The translations under genes were made by a program, and so were the position numbers. The notes under the pieces were generated by a model, which worked only from the letters and a program-made list of their open reading frames with translations, ran no database searches and had not been told where the DNA came from. Positions 1 through 9,622 of a stretch of 64,000 nt of DNA are shown piece by piece (position 1 is the first letter of the stretch; every line of letters starts with the position of its first letter). The DNA lies in assembly GCF_000014145.1 (NCBI RefSeq), contig NC_008255.1:187501-251500 (forward strand). Reading direction: 5' to 3'. This DNA is from Cytophaga hutchinsonii ATCC 33406. Its GTDB lineage: Bacteria; Bacteroidota; Bacteroidia; Cytophagales; Cytophagaceae.

Positions 1-530
<530 letters not shown>

Positions 531-641
531 CTTTGGAAAAGTACTTTGATATACCCTATAATCATTAGGTCAAACCTATTAGTTTGCTAAACAGCCAGGT
601 TCTCCAGCGGAGACAGAAAAGCAAAGCAGACACACACCTTA

Positions 642-752
642 ATGGTGGCTATAGCGTTGGTGTTCACCTCTTCCCATTTCGAACAGAGAAGTTAAGCCCA
701 ACTGCGCCAATGGTACTGCAGTCAAATGTGGGAGAGTAGGTCGCTGCCAACT
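642..752 (+). rRNA. 5S ribosomal RNA
   Basis: A roughly 110-nt gene follows 23S in the usual 23S-5S order. The ends TGGTGGC and GCTGCCA pair to make helix I, and the conserved internal segments CATTTCGAACAGAGAAGTTA and GGGAGAGTAGG are present. The ends are estimated from helix I and may be off by one or two bases. Confidence 0.95.
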
Positions 753-759
753 TATTATC

Positions 760-793
760 AAAACCCTTATCCTAACCGATAAGGGTTTTTTGT
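760..793 (+). terminator. Intrinsic terminator of the rRNA operon
   Basis: An inverted repeat AAAACCCTTATC / GATAAGGGTTTT encloses a 6-nt loop and is followed by a run of T. It lies just downstream of 5S, as expected for the end of the rRNA operon. Confidence 0.9.
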
Positions 794-902
794 GTTATAT
801 AATATACTATAATACAAGAATCACTATCTTATTGACCAATATTGACTAACATTCGCCATAAAACTTTTATCATTCACGTTTATTTAAATCATATACAGTA
901 TC

Positions 903-1277
903 ATGGCCTCTATCTGGACAATCTTATTATTAATCATCTCTAACGGCTTTATGACGTATGCATGGTATGGACACCTGCAACAGTCCGGCAATGACAGCCC
1001 GCTCGCGAAGTGGGGTTTGGCAGGAGCAATATTAGTGAGCTGGGGAATTGCTTTTTTCGAATATGTATTTCAAGTCCCTGCCAACAGAATCGGGTTCGAA
1101 GAAAATGGCGGACCATTCAATTTATTTCAATTGAAAATTATTCAGGAAGTTGTTTCTCTTACAGTTTTTACCCTATTTGCACTATTCGTTTTTAAAACAG
1201 AACGATTACAATGGAACTACATTGCTGCAATGATATGCTTACTATTGGCAGTGTTCTTTGTGTTCAAAAAATGGTAA
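903..1277 (+). CDS. DMT-type small membrane protein (DUF486)
   Basis: A 124-residue integral membrane protein with about four hydrophobic segments. Residues 54-75 (FEYVFQVPANRIGFEENGG) match the pattern I associate with the DUF486 family, which resembles half of a drug/metabolite transporter. No substrate is known. It starts at an ATG shortly after the rRNA terminator and ends 15 bp before the moxR-like gene, so the two are probably cotranscribed. The family call is from recalled sequence pattern; transport activity is inference. Confidence 0.8.
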   Translation: MASIWTILLLIISNGFMTYAWYGHLQQSGNDSPLAKWGLAGAILVSWGIAFFEYVFQVPANRIGFEENGGPFNLFQLKIIQEVVSLTVFTLFALFVFKTERLQWNYIAAMICLLLAVFFVFKKW

Positions 1278-1292
1278 CGATTTTAAAAAATT

Positions 1293-2285
1293 ATGGAGCT
1301 CAAATCTGCAGAAGAAAAATCTCTCTATTACAGAAATAAAATTAAAGAAGTCATTGACGAAGTCGGTAAAGTAGTCGTTGGTCAAAAATACATGATCAAC
1401 AGGTTATTAATCGGAATCTGCACAGGCGGACATATTTTACTGGAAGGCGTACCAGGCTTAGCAAAAACGTTAAGTGTAAACACGCTTGCCAAAACAATGG
1501 ATCTGGACTTTCATCGAATCCAATTCACCCCGGATCTACTTCCTTCTGATTTGATCGGAACTATGATCTATAATCAGCATAAAGGGAATTTTGAAGTTAA
1601 GAAAGGTCCCGTATTTTCCAACTTTATATTGGCGGATGAAGTAAACCGGTCCCCAGCAAAAGTACAGTCAGCGCTCTTAGAATGTATGCAGGAAAAACAA
1701 GTTACAATAGGTGATACAACATACCCGTTAGACAACCCTTTCCTTGTACTTGCAACACAAAACCCCGTAGAACAGGAAGGCACATATCCATTACCGGAAG
1801 CACAGGTAGATCGTTTTATGATGAAGATTCATTTAACTTATCTAGATAAAGAATCTGAACTTGAAGTAATGAGACGTGTATCAAACATGAACTTTAATTA
1901 TCAGGTGCAGAAAATCGTTTCTAAAAATGATGTCCTTGAAATCCGCAATGAAATAAATAAAGTAACGATTTCTGAATCACTTGAAAAATACATAATCGAA
2001 TTAGTATTTGCTACCAGGTTTCCTGCTGAGTACGGACTTGAGGCAGAAGCATCGTATATCTTATATGGAGCATCTACACGTGCGGCAATCAATCTGAATC
2101 GTGTAGCAAAAGCAATGGCATTTTTCAATAACAGGGATTACGTATTGCCTGAAGACATTAAAGAAGTTGCGTACGATATCTTAAACCATAGAATAATTTT
2201 GAATTACGAAGCAGAAGCGGAAGGTATTTCAACAAGACAAATAATAGAAACAATTTTACGGAAAGTAAATATCACTAAAGCATAA
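1293..2285 (+). CDS. MoxR family AAA+ ATPase
   Basis: A 330-residue AAA+ ATPase. The Walker A motif GVPGLAKT is at residues 52-59 and the Walker B region ILADEVN at about 112-118. The later segment ATQNPVEQEGTYPLPEAQ(L/V)DRFM is diagnostic of MoxR, and the C-terminal AAA lid (PF17863-like) is complete. MoxR proteins act as chaperones that insert cofactors or activate partner proteins, usually encoded next to DUF58 and von Willebrand A genes. No such partner is adjacent here; the only neighbour on the strand is the DUF486 gene. A second MoxR is at 45.1-46.0 kb. Family assignment is firm; client unknown. Confidence 0.93.
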   Translation: MELKSAEEKSLYYRNKIKEVIDEVGKVVVGQKYMINRLLIGICTGGHILLEGVPGLAKTLSVNTLAKTMDLDFHRIQFTPDLLPSDLIGTMIYNQHKGNFEVKKGPVFSNFILADEVNRSPAKVQSALLECMQEKQVTIGDTTYPLDNPFLVLATQNPVEQEGTYPLPEAQVDRFMMKIHLTYLDKESELEVMRRVSNMNFNYQVQKIVSKNDVLEIRNEINKVTISESLEKYIIELVFATRFPAEYGLEAEASYILYGASTRAAINLNRVAKAMAFFNNRDYVLPEDIKEVAYDILNHRIILNYEAEAEGISTRQIIETILRKVNITKA

Positions 2286-2294
2286 TAAAAACAG

Positions 2295-2336
2295 TTTGAT
2301 AAATAGAATACGCCGTTTGTTATCCTATTTATCAAA
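2295..2336. terminator. Hairpin between convergent genes
   Basis: A perfect 12-bp inverted repeat TTTGATAAATAG / CTATTTATCAAA with an 18-nt loop lies between the MoxR gene and the convergent hypothetical gene. Its right arm contains the stop codon of the minus-strand gene. There is no strong T-run, so terminator function is inferred from position and symmetry. Confidence 0.45.
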
Positions 2337-2870
2337 TCTTGACACAATATCAAAACCAAATTTGCTTTGCTGGTAATGCATTTTTATTACATCTGTTTCA
2401 TAGATTGACATCCATAAATCTTTGCTGATAGTGAATCGCTGAATTCGGCCAGCATGAAAAAAAGAAATCCAATACGATTTAGATCGATGAGAAGTAATCG
2501 TTTTACTCTTGAGTGTGACTATTTTTATTTTTGGTGTTGAATTGAGAGTAAGATAATTGAGGCAAGCAAATAAGGATATAGATATAAAGAATGATCCAGG
2601 ATATCCCCACAGATCAAATGTTAAAAGGCTTTTATTAGTCAAAAGACGTTTTACGATAAAATATAAAACCACACCAAGGATTCCATAAAGTGCCAAAAAG
2701 TAACGTACAGAAACTGTATCACTAAGTATGCGGTAAACAAGCAACATCAGAAGAGGTGAAAACAAAAAAAGCTTTCCTCCAAATGAAATAGCATTCCATT
2801 TGGAGGAAAGACTCTGAGAATCTTTTTTAACTAGGCGTTTGTTCCGTTTCTGCTTTATTTTTTGATACAT
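2325..2870 (-). CDS. Hypothetical membrane protein, 181 aa
   Basis: I do not recognise this protein. The N-terminus is strongly basic (many Lys/Arg in residues 1-20). Three hydrophobic segments follow at roughly residues 32-48, 54-72 and 90-108. The last 60 residues are soluble and mixed in character, with a look of a PH-like or small beta domain after the membrane part, but this is a weak impression. It lies 7 bp after the 298-residue secreted protein gene on the same strand, so the two probably form an operon. Confidence 0.7.
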   Translation of the reverse strand: MYQKIKQKRNKRLVKKDSQSLSSKWNAISFGGKLFLFSPLLMLLVYRILSDTVSVRYFLALYGILGVVLYFIVKRLLTNKSLLTFDLWGYPGSFFISISLFACLNYLTLNSTPKIKIVTLKSKTITSHRSKSYWISFFHAGRIQRFTISKDLWMSIYETDVIKMHYQQSKFGFDIVSRFDK

Positions 2871-2877
2871 TAACGCA

Positions 2878-3774
2878 CTATTGATACGCTTTAAGTTTAT
2901 CCTTTACCACTTCAAGTGCTTTTGTCATCTTAGCAACTTCTTCTTTTGCTGCCGTTACATTAGATGCATTCGTTTTTGTATCTTCAATTAATTTCAAACG
3001 TTCGTTTTCGTTTTCTTTTAATTTGTTTTCAAGAGAGATTTTTTGTTGCTTATTTTTCTCAATATTATTTGTATTAGACAAGCTCTCTTTCAATAATTTC
3101 TGCTGCTCTTCATGATTATCCGTAGCTTTAACTTCTTTCATCCTGTTCTCAATCTGCACTTCGGAAGCATCCAGCGCCTTTAATTCTTTTTCATTATCAA
3201 CCAGTTTCTTTTCAAGATCAGACTTTTCTTTGGCATTTTTTTGTGTATCATTTTTTAACGATTCACCTTGTTTTGTCAGTTTCTCCTGATTTTTCACACT
3301 GGAATTCAATGCTGCTTCAGCAGCAGCTATCTGCACATTAATATCTGCTATATATGCGCTTAAGGCAAACTCCTTAAGCTTTGTTTTTGCATGCGCATAA
3401 TGATTATGGCCTTCGGTTACATAACCATCACCCATATCAATCGCCCAAAAAACAACCGTTCCCGTTTTACCTGAAAACACTGTTGAATATATGGTGCAGG
3501 CCTGAGATATACCTGAAATGGTTGCACCATGCACCACATAACCGCCTTTCTCAGATTCAACTTTACCGTACTCCTTTAGTTTTTGGAGCCAGTTTTTCGT
3601 TACAAACTTTTCATCTAAACTTAGGGTAACCTGCATTCCCTGACGATCAACCTGTAGTACCTGTGCATGCCCCGAAACCACTTCAACCGTTTTTTGAGAT
3701 TGAGCAACAGCTGAAATCGTTAGGACAAGACCAGCCAGAATGGACATTAAATATTTCATAATTTTTGCAAACAT
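2878..3774 (-). CDS. Hypothetical secreted protein with long coiled coil
   Basis: A 298-residue protein of unknown function. A Sec signal peptide spans about residues 1-24 (hydrophobic core then SAVAQS). Residues 25-140 are globular and rich in glycine and valine. From about residue 150 to the end the sequence is Lys/Glu/Asn/Leu-rich with heptad character, indicating a long coiled coil. A periplasmic or surface location is inferred. The start at 3774 is chosen because it gives a clean signal peptide; a second Met at residue 7 would also work. The downstream 181-residue membrane protein may be its partner. Confidence 0.75.
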   Translation of the reverse strand: MFAKIMKYLMSILAGLVLTISAVAQSQKTVEVVSGHAQVLQVDRQGMQVTLSLDEKFVTKNWLQKLKEYGKVESEKGGYVVHGATISGISQACTIYSTVFSGKTGTVVFWAIDMGDGYVTEGHNHYAHAKTKLKEFALSAYIADINVQIAAAEAALNSSVKNQEKLTKQGESLKNDTQKNAKEKSDLEKKLVDNEKELKALDASEVQIENRMKEVKATDNHEEQQKLLKESLSNTNNIEKNKQQKISLENKLKENENERLKLIEDTKTNASNVTAAKEEVAKMTKALEVVKDKLKAYQ

Positions 3775-3873
3775 TGATTCAAATATCTTTAACTTAAAAT
3801 ATTCAATAATTGTTGTGAAAACACCTGTTTAATTGAACATAATAAAAAGCAAATAACTAATTTTTAAAGTAAG

Positions 3874-4773
3874 ATGAAAATATTAATAACAGGAGGAAGT
3901 GGATTGGTAGGCAGACAGCTTACCAAATCGCTTCAGGCACAAAATATAGAAGTTACATGGTTAAGCCGGACAAAAGGCGTTAAAGACGGCATAAAATCGT
4001 TTTTATGGGACTATAAGAAAGGATATATCGAAGAGGAAGCTTTTGATGGTGTTACACACATTGTACATTTGGCAGGAGCCGGTGTTTTTGATAAACGCTG
4101 GACGAAAAGCTATAAGAAAGAAATTTTCGACAGCCGTATCCTTACAACTAAATTATTGGTTGAAAAGGCGCTGAAGTTAAACGGACTTGAAGCATTTATT
4201 AGTGGAAGTGCAATTGGCATATACGGCAACTCTATGAATAGTGTACCGCTTACAGAAACTGCGTTATATGGCAATGATTATCTTGCGCAGGTTACAAAAG
4301 AATGGGAGGCAGCAACAGTGCCTCTGGAAAACAGTTCTATACGGCTTGCAATAATACGTACAGGAATTGTATTATCTGAGCATGGTGGCGCATTACCTGC
4401 TATGATCAATCCTATAAAAGCATATATCGGTTCGCCTCTTGCTTCCGGCGAGCAGATAATTTCCTGGATACACATTGATGATTTGTGCAGAATTTTTTCC
4501 AAAGCCATTACAGATGATGCGATTAAAGGTACATATAACGGCGTTGCTCCTGAACCGGTTACAAATAAAGTATTGACCCAAACAGCTGCAGCAATACTAC
4601 ACAAGCCGCTTGTAATGCCAAATGTTCCATCTTTTGCACTGAACATTCTCCTTGGAAAAGAAAAGGCAGCCTCAGTAGTGGAAGGTATAGCAGTATCTGC
4701 GGAAAAAATAAGTGCTACAGGATTTACCTTTACCTATCCGTATATCAAAAAGGCTCTGAGCGATTTACTGTAA
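3874..4773 (+). CDS. TIGR01777 family NAD(P)-dependent epimerase
   Basis: A 299-residue atypical SDR protein. The N-terminus has the Rossmann motif GGSGLVGR (residues 7-14). The HLAGAGV segment near residue 66, SGSAIGIYG near 111 and the ISWIHIDD segment near 193 are typical of TIGR01777 / YfcH-like proteins. The C-terminal 50 residues, including the SAEKISATGF(T/K)F segment, match DUF1731. In E. coli the homologue is YfcH; the substrate is unknown. It stands alone, transcribed divergently from the secreted coiled-coil gene. Confidence 0.9.
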   Translation: MKILITGGSGLVGRQLTKSLQAQNIEVTWLSRTKGVKDGIKSFLWDYKKGYIEEEAFDGVTHIVHLAGAGVFDKRWTKSYKKEIFDSRILTTKLLVEKALKLNGLEAFISGSAIGIYGNSMNSVPLTETALYGNDYLAQVTKEWEAATVPLENSSIRLAIIRTGIVLSEHGGALPAMINPIKAYIGSPLASGEQIISWIHIDDLCRIFSKAITDDAIKGTYNGVAPEPVTNKVLTQTAAAILHKPLVMPNVPSFALNILLGKEKAASVVEGIAVSAEKISATGFTFTYPYIKKALSDLL

Positions 4774-4879
4774 TTTTAAACAGCAAATAAAATTGTAATA
4801 CTAAATTAAAATACATTTAAGAGGGCAACACAATTGTAAATCATCCGTATCTATAAAATAGTTCCAAACGCAATTGTAG

Positions 4880-5818
4880 GTGAAAAAACGAATTCGGATT
4901 ATATTTTTTTCAACTGTTGCCCTTTTATTTTTATTTGTATTATTCACTGCAATACAAAAGGATAGATATTTTTTATTACACAGAGAATACAGACATCAAA
5001 GCTTTAACGAAAAGATTCCAATTAACAATATTTTTGCGAATGAAATCGTACACTTTAAAAATCAGGATGCTTACAAGGCATTTTTCAATGAATTAAAATA
5101 CAATACGCAAAAAAATAAAAGCACAACACTTTTACTAAAAGATGCGATGATCTGGTTGCCGGTCATTGAAAAAATATTGATTCAACAAAAAATACCTACA
5201 GATTTCAAATATGTTGCCATGGTTGAGAGTAACTTCAAAAATGTTATCTCTCCTAAAGACGCATTAGGTTTTTGGCAATTAAAACAAGAAACCGCTACTG
5301 AATTTGGTTTGCAGGTAGATGAAGAAGTAGATCAGCGTTTAGATCCAATAAAATCAACCTATGCAGCCTGTAAATTTTTCAGACAGGCACATAAACAATT
5401 TGGTAGCTGGACAATTACGGCTGCAGCTTATAATAGGGGGATTGGTGGTATTCAGCGCGCATTGGTAAAACAGCAAAAAACAGATTTTTATGATTTAAGC
5501 TTAAATGCAGAAACATCAAAATACTTATACAAACTACTTGCAGCCAAAGATCTGGTAGAACACCCTTCAAAATATGGGCTAAAATTGTATCGATGGAGGC
5601 CTGAGCCGGTAAGAACAATCAAAGTAACAGAAAACATAGACAATCTGGAAGCGTTTGCAAAGCAGCAAGGCACAAACCTGTATGTGTTGAAATTATACAA
5701 TCCGTGGCTACTGACTAATACACTTACGATAAAAAACGAAAACGCCAGCTATACTATTGAACTTCCTTATCCCAGAAATACTTCCAAAGACAGTTTGCCA
5801 GACGTGCTGCCAAAATAA
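4880..5818 (+). CDS. Lytic transglycosylase (SLT domain), MltD-like
   Basis: A 312-residue membrane-anchored murein hydrolase. A hydrophobic N-terminal segment at about residues 5-23 acts as signal anchor. The SLT domain covers about residues 85-200, with the catalytic glutamate in the AMVESNF motif (near residue 117) followed by GFWQLKQETATEFGL and AAAYNRGIGG, the standard SLT motifs. The C-terminal 60 residues resemble a degenerate LysM-like segment. The reaction is non-hydrolytic cleavage of MurNAc-GlcNAc bonds with 1,6-anhydro products. The start is GTG; no ATG lies near the signal segment. Confidence 0.88.
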   Translation: MKKRIRIIFFSTVALLFLFVLFTAIQKDRYFLLHREYRHQSFNEKIPINNIFANEIVHFKNQDAYKAFFNELKYNTQKNKSTTLLLKDAMIWLPVIEKILIQQKIPTDFKYVAMVESNFKNVISPKDALGFWQLKQETATEFGLQVDEEVDQRLDPIKSTYAACKFFRQAHKQFGSWTITAAAYNRGIGGIQRALVKQQKTDFYDLSLNAETSKYLYKLLAAKDLVEHPSKYGLKLYRWRPEPVRTIKVTENIDNLEAFAKQQGTNLYVLKLYNPWLLTNTLTIKNENASYTIELPYPRNTSKDSLPDVLPK

Positions 5819-5906
5819 TTACTCGGCTATTTTTTAGAAGTTTATTGTTTTTAATGAATCCTCTGTGCAATTTAGGTGTTGTATACAGAACCCAATTTCA
5901 TAGCAA

Positions 5907-8750
5907 TTGAAAAACAATACGAACATATCTTCCGCCGTTGATACATCAGGACACGAAACGATAGAAGTTTTTGGCGCCCGGGAACACAACTTAAAAAATA
6001 TCGACTTAATCATTCCCAGGAATAAATTAGTTGTTATTACAGGAATCAGCGGAAGCGGAAAATCTTCATTGGCCTTTGACACTATTTACGCAGAAGGGCA
6101 ACGTAGATATATGGAGAGTTTTTCTGCATACGCACGTTCTTTCATTGGTAATATGGAAAGACCGGATGTAGATAAAATAAATGGATTAAGTCCCGTTATT
6201 TCTATCGAGCAAAAAACGACATCCAAAAATCCAAGATCAACCGTTGGAACAGTAACAGAGATATATGACTTTTTGAGATTATTATATGCCCGCGCAGGTG
6301 AAGCATTCTCTTACGTTACTGGCAAAAAAATGATCCGCCAATCAGAAGATCAGATTATAGATTACATTTTTAAAAATTTTGAAGGCGGTAAAATTACCTT
6401 ATTAGCACCTGTAGTAAAAGGGCGTAAAGGCCATTACCGTGAGCTATTTCAGCAGATCCGGAAAATGGGCTATACCAAAGTACGGATTGATGGGGAGATT
6501 ACAGAGATTACACCTAAACTTCAGGTTGACAGATATAAAATACACGACATCGAAATTGTTATCGACCGCATTCAGGTAGATACAGAAGACAGATATCGTG
6601 TAGCGCAATCTGTTAAAGCTTCATTAGACCAAGGCAAGGGAATAATGATGCTTGTGCCTCATTTAAAAAACAAAGATGGAGAGGCTCAGTTTTTCTCTAA
6701 GTTTTTAATGGATCCGGAATCAGGCATTGCTTATGATGAACCTGCACCAAATATATTTTCTTTCAACTCACCATACGGTTCATGCCCATGCTGTAAAGGC
6801 TTAGGTGTGATTGAAGAAATAACAGAAGACACAATCATTCCGGATAAATCATTAAGCATTAGCAGAGGAGCTATATTGCCGTTAGGTGAATACAGAGATA
6901 TATGGATCTTCAGACAATTTGAAGTAATCCTGAAAAAATATAAAGTAAGCTTAACGACACCTGTAAAATCTATTCCTGCTGAAGCTTTAAAAACAGTACT
7001 ATACGGAACTGAGTCAGAAGAAGGAGCAAGTGAAGCGGCTTTCAAATTTGATGGGTTGTTAAATTTCTTAAAATCTCAACAGGAAGAAGGATCAGAGAAG
7101 ACACAAAAGTGGCTAAATGATTATGTAACGATCACGGTGTGTCCGGAATGCCATGGTGCGCGCCTCAAGAAAGAATCGCTGCATTTCAAGATCGACAATA
7201 AAAATATTTTCGAACTGTCATCCATGAATATTTCAACTTTACAGGAATGGATGAAGGGGCTGGAAAAAAGATTGGATAAAAGACAATTGCAAATTGCAGC
7301 TGAAATATTGAAAGAGATCCGCAAACGCATCGGTTTTTTATTGGATGTCGGATTGGATTATTTAACACTGGACCGTACACTAAGAACGTTGTCCGGCGGG
7401 GAAGCACAGCGTATCAGGCTGGCTACACAGATCGGCACCCAGCTGGTCGGTGTTTTATATATTCTTGATGAGCCAAGCATTGGCTTACATCAGCGGGATA
7501 ACGTAAAATTGATTGATGCCCTGAAAAATCTTAGAGACATAGGCAATACGGTATTGGTGGTCGAGCATGATAAAGACATGATGCTGCATTCCGATTACAT
7601 TGTTGATATTGGACCTGGAGCCGGCAGGCATGGCGGAAGCGTGGTTGCACAAGGAACTCCGGAAGAGTTTTTAAAACTGCCGGGAATTACATCCAATTAT
7701 TTATCAGGTAAAACATCTATCGCCGTTCCTGCAAAAAGAAGAGAAGGCAATGGCAATATATTGACACTGAAAAATGCAACAGGAAACAACCTTAAAAATG
7801 TTACATTAACATTGCCTTTGGGGAAGATGATTTCCATTACGGGCGTTTCAGGTAGCGGCAAATCAACGCTGGTGCACGATACTTTATTCCCGATTTTAAA
7901 CAAATATTTCTTCAATTCAAGAAGAGATGCATTGCCTTACAGCGCAGTTGAAGGATTGGAACATATTGATAAAGTAATTGAAGTTGATCAATCTCCAATC
8001 GGAAGAACACCGCGATCAAATCCTGCTACGTACACAGAAGTATTTGGAGAGATCAGAAATTTGTATACCCTATTACCTGAAGCGAAAATAAGAGGGTATA
8101 AGGCCGGACGTTTTTCATTCAATGTTAAAGGCGGCCGCTGTGAAACCTGTGAAGGTGCCGGCATGAAGCTGATTGAAATGGATTTCCTTCCGGATGTTAG
8201 CGTACTTTGCGAGACATGTAAAGGAAACCGATACAACAGAGAAACATTAGAGGTACGTTTCAAAGGTAAATCGATTGCAGATGTGTTGAATATGACCGTT
8301 GACCAGGCAGTGGAATTTTTTGATAACCAACCAAGGATTCTTCGTAAAATAGAAACATTGCAGGAGGTAGGACTTGGGTATATTACACTTGGGCAACATG
8401 CGCCTACATTAAGCGGTGGTGAAGCACAACGTGTTAAACTTGCTACAGAGTTGTCCAAGAGGGATACAGGAAACACCTTATACATTCTGGACGAACCAAC
8501 AACAGGACTTCATTTTCAGGATATACAACATTTATTGTATGTGTTGAACAAACTGGTTGATAAAGGAAATACCGTATTGATTATAGAACATAACCTGGAT
8601 GTAATTAAAGTTTCGGACCATGTTATTGATTTAGGGCCTGAAGGTGGGGAAAAGGGAGGAAATATTTTATGTTTTGGAACACCGGAAGAAATCATACATA
8701 ACAAAAAGAGCCATACAGCTAAATTTTTAGCTGAGGAATTGAAAAATTGA
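5907..8750 (+). CDS. uvrA: Excinuclease ABC subunit A
   Basis: A full-length 947-residue UvrA, the damage-sensing ATPase of nucleotide excision repair. Two ABC ATPase halves are visible: Walker A GISGSGKSS at residues 46-54 and GVSGSGKST near 646, each with its LSGGEAQR signature (near 500 and 840). Zinc-binding cysteine clusters are present: CPCCKG near residue 293 with CPECHG near 412, and CETCEG near 745 with CETCKG near 769. The start is TTG, since no earlier ATG is in frame and the next Met is far inside. uvrC lies at 29-31 kb in this window, not in the same operon. Confidence 0.97.
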   Translation: MKNNTNISSAVDTSGHETIEVFGAREHNLKNIDLIIPRNKLVVITGISGSGKSSLAFDTIYAEGQRRYMESFSAYARSFIGNMERPDVDKINGLSPVISIEQKTTSKNPRSTVGTVTEIYDFLRLLYARAGEAFSYVTGKKMIRQSEDQIIDYIFKNFEGGKITLLAPVVKGRKGHYRELFQQIRKMGYTKVRIDGEITEITPKLQVDRYKIHDIEIVIDRIQVDTEDRYRVAQSVKASLDQGKGIMMLVPHLKNKDGEAQFFSKFLMDPESGIAYDEPAPNIFSFNSPYGSCPCCKGLGVIEEITEDTIIPDKSLSISRGAILPLGEYRDIWIFRQFEVILKKYKVSLTTPVKSIPAEALKTVLYGTESEEGASEAAFKFDGLLNFLKSQQEEGSEKTQKWLNDYVTITVCPECHGARLKKESLHFKIDNKNIFELSSMNISTLQEWMKGLEKRLDKRQLQIAAEILKEIRKRIGFLLDVGLDYLTLDRTLRTLSGGEAQRIRLATQIGTQLVGVLYILDEPSIGLHQRDNVKLIDALKNLRDIGNTVLVVEHDKDMMLHSDYIVDIGPGAGRHGGSVVAQGTPEEFLKLPGITSNYLSGKTSIAVPAKRREGNGNILTLKNATGNNLKNVTLTLPLGKMISITGVSGSGKSTLVHDTLFPILNKYFFNSRRDALPYSAVEGLEHIDKVIEVDQSPIGRTPRSNPATYTEVFGEIRNLYTLLPEAKIRGYKAGRFSFNVKGGRCETCEGAGMKLIEMDFLPDVSVLCETCKGNRYNRETLEVRFKGKSIADVLNMTVDQAVEFFDNQPRILRKIETLQEVGLGYITLGQHAPTLSGGEAQRVKLATELSKRDTGNTLYILDEPTTGLHFQDIQHLLYVLNKLVDKGNTVLIIEHNLDVIKVSDHVIDLGPEGGEKGGNILCFGTPEEIIHNKKSHTAKFLAEELKN

Positions 8751-8779
8751 ACTTTTTACGCAACAATTTATAAAAAGTT
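8750..8779 (+). terminator. Possible weak terminator after uvrA
   Basis: A 9-bp inverted repeat AACTTTTTA / TAAAAAGTT with a 12-nt loop starts at the uvrA stop codon. It is AT-only apart from two pairs and lacks a clean T-tract, so it is a weak candidate. Confidence 0.3.
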
Positions 8780-8842
8780 TAAATCATAATATTGAAAATA
8801 GCTGAAAATATTACGTCTGTGAAACGTAAACACCCATTTGGG

Positions 8843-8856
8843 AGTATATATATACT
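8843..8856. promoter_or_regulatory. 14-bp perfect palindrome upstream of small ORF
   Basis: AGTATATATATACT is a perfect palindrome about 20 bp before the ATG of the 63-residue ORF, and just after CCCATTTGGG (8833-8842), which is itself a short dyad. It could be an operator, but alternating TA makes chance symmetry likely. Confidence 0.2.
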
Positions 8857-8875
8857 AAACCGTTAAATTAAAACT

Positions 8876-9067
8876 ATGCTTGCTCACTTCATGCTTTTTT
8901 CTGAGGCTGATATAGAATATAGATTTCTATTGGCAACTACACAGTTTGAAAAGAGCGAATCTTTAAAACCATCTTATAACAAGGAAGATTCCGGGTATTT
9001 AATGTCCAGATATCATAAGATCAGCTTAGGTTTTGTAAATGCCCGAAACAGAAATAAGAAAAAATAA
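8876..9067 (+). CDS. Small hypothetical protein, 63 aa
   Basis: A short frame beginning ATG and ending in a Lys/Arg-rich tail (ARNRNKKK). No family is recognised and there is no signal peptide or membrane segment. It sits alone between uvrA and the metal-efflux locus on the same strand. Coding status rests only on an open frame, an ATG and the lack of any competing gene on the other strand, so it may be spurious. Confidence 0.4.
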   Translation: MLAHFMLFSEADIEYRFLLATTQFEKSESLKPSYNKEDSGYLMSRYHKISLGFVNARNRNKKK

Positions 9068-9149
9068 ATAATACAGCATTTCCAATCAGTTTCCCCTAAC
9101 TGATCCCTGAAGCAGTTGTAATTGTAAGCTCTAATCTTTACATTTATAC

Positions 9150-9548
9150 ATGCGCCTGACAACCATACTTATTGCCACTCATCTTTTAATAGCATCGTTA
9201 CTATCTAATAGTGAATTTGCAGGAATGATGCGTATGGGAAATTTAGTATCACATTTTTATCATCATATTGAAGAACACCATGAAGATATTAATGTGTTTG
9301 AATTTTTAGCGCTGCATTATTTTGATCAGCAACACCTTCAGCATGACAAGCACGAACATCATGAATTACCAGCCAAAAGTCATAATACACAGACATTCAG
9401 TTCCTGTTATATACCATCATTTAAAATTGTTGTATCTGCAATGATTTTAAACCGTTTTTTTGATGACTCGATAAGTTATGCAACTTATTTTGATCAGATT
9501 TTTAGCGCTCCGTTAATTGATATCTGGCAGCCGCCTAAGCTTTCGTAA
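9150..9548 (+). CDS. His-rich secreted protein of the metal-efflux locus
   Basis: A 132-residue protein with a hydrophobic N-terminus (about residues 4-18) that would act as a signal peptide or anchor. Residues 38-78 are dense in histidine (HHIEEHHED, then HLQHDKHEHHE), a pattern typical of divalent-metal binding. The C-terminal 50 residues are aromatic and otherwise featureless. It lies 74 bp upstream of the CzcA fusion gene on the same strand, which suggests a periplasmic metal-binding or sensing role in the efflux locus. The function is inferred from composition and position; no named family is assigned. Confidence 0.75.
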   Translation: MRLTTILIATHLLIASLLSNSEFAGMMRMGNLVSHFYHHIEEHHEDINVFEFLALHYFDQQHLQHDKHEHHELPAKSHNTQTFSSCYIPSFKIVVSAMILNRFFDDSISYATYFDQIFSAPLIDIWQPPKLS

Positions 9549-9622
9549 GCAATCCTTTCCCCGCATGGATTTGAATCTCATGCACAAAATCATTTATTAA
9601 AAACATTTTAACTAATAATTCT

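Noticed and set aside
531-641. Possible tRNA in the 23S-5S spacer
   Set aside because: No cloverleaf or CCA-type acceptor stem could be made from the 110 bp; tRNAs usually lie in the 16S-23S spacer instead.
1574-2128. Minus-strand frames opposite the MoxR gene
   Set aside because: They are antisense shadows of a clearly conserved ATPase gene; composition and lack of own start context do not support coding.
7988-8485. 165-residue minus-strand frame within uvrA
   Set aside because: It is antisense to the second ABC half of UvrA, whose motifs are intact; no family is seen.
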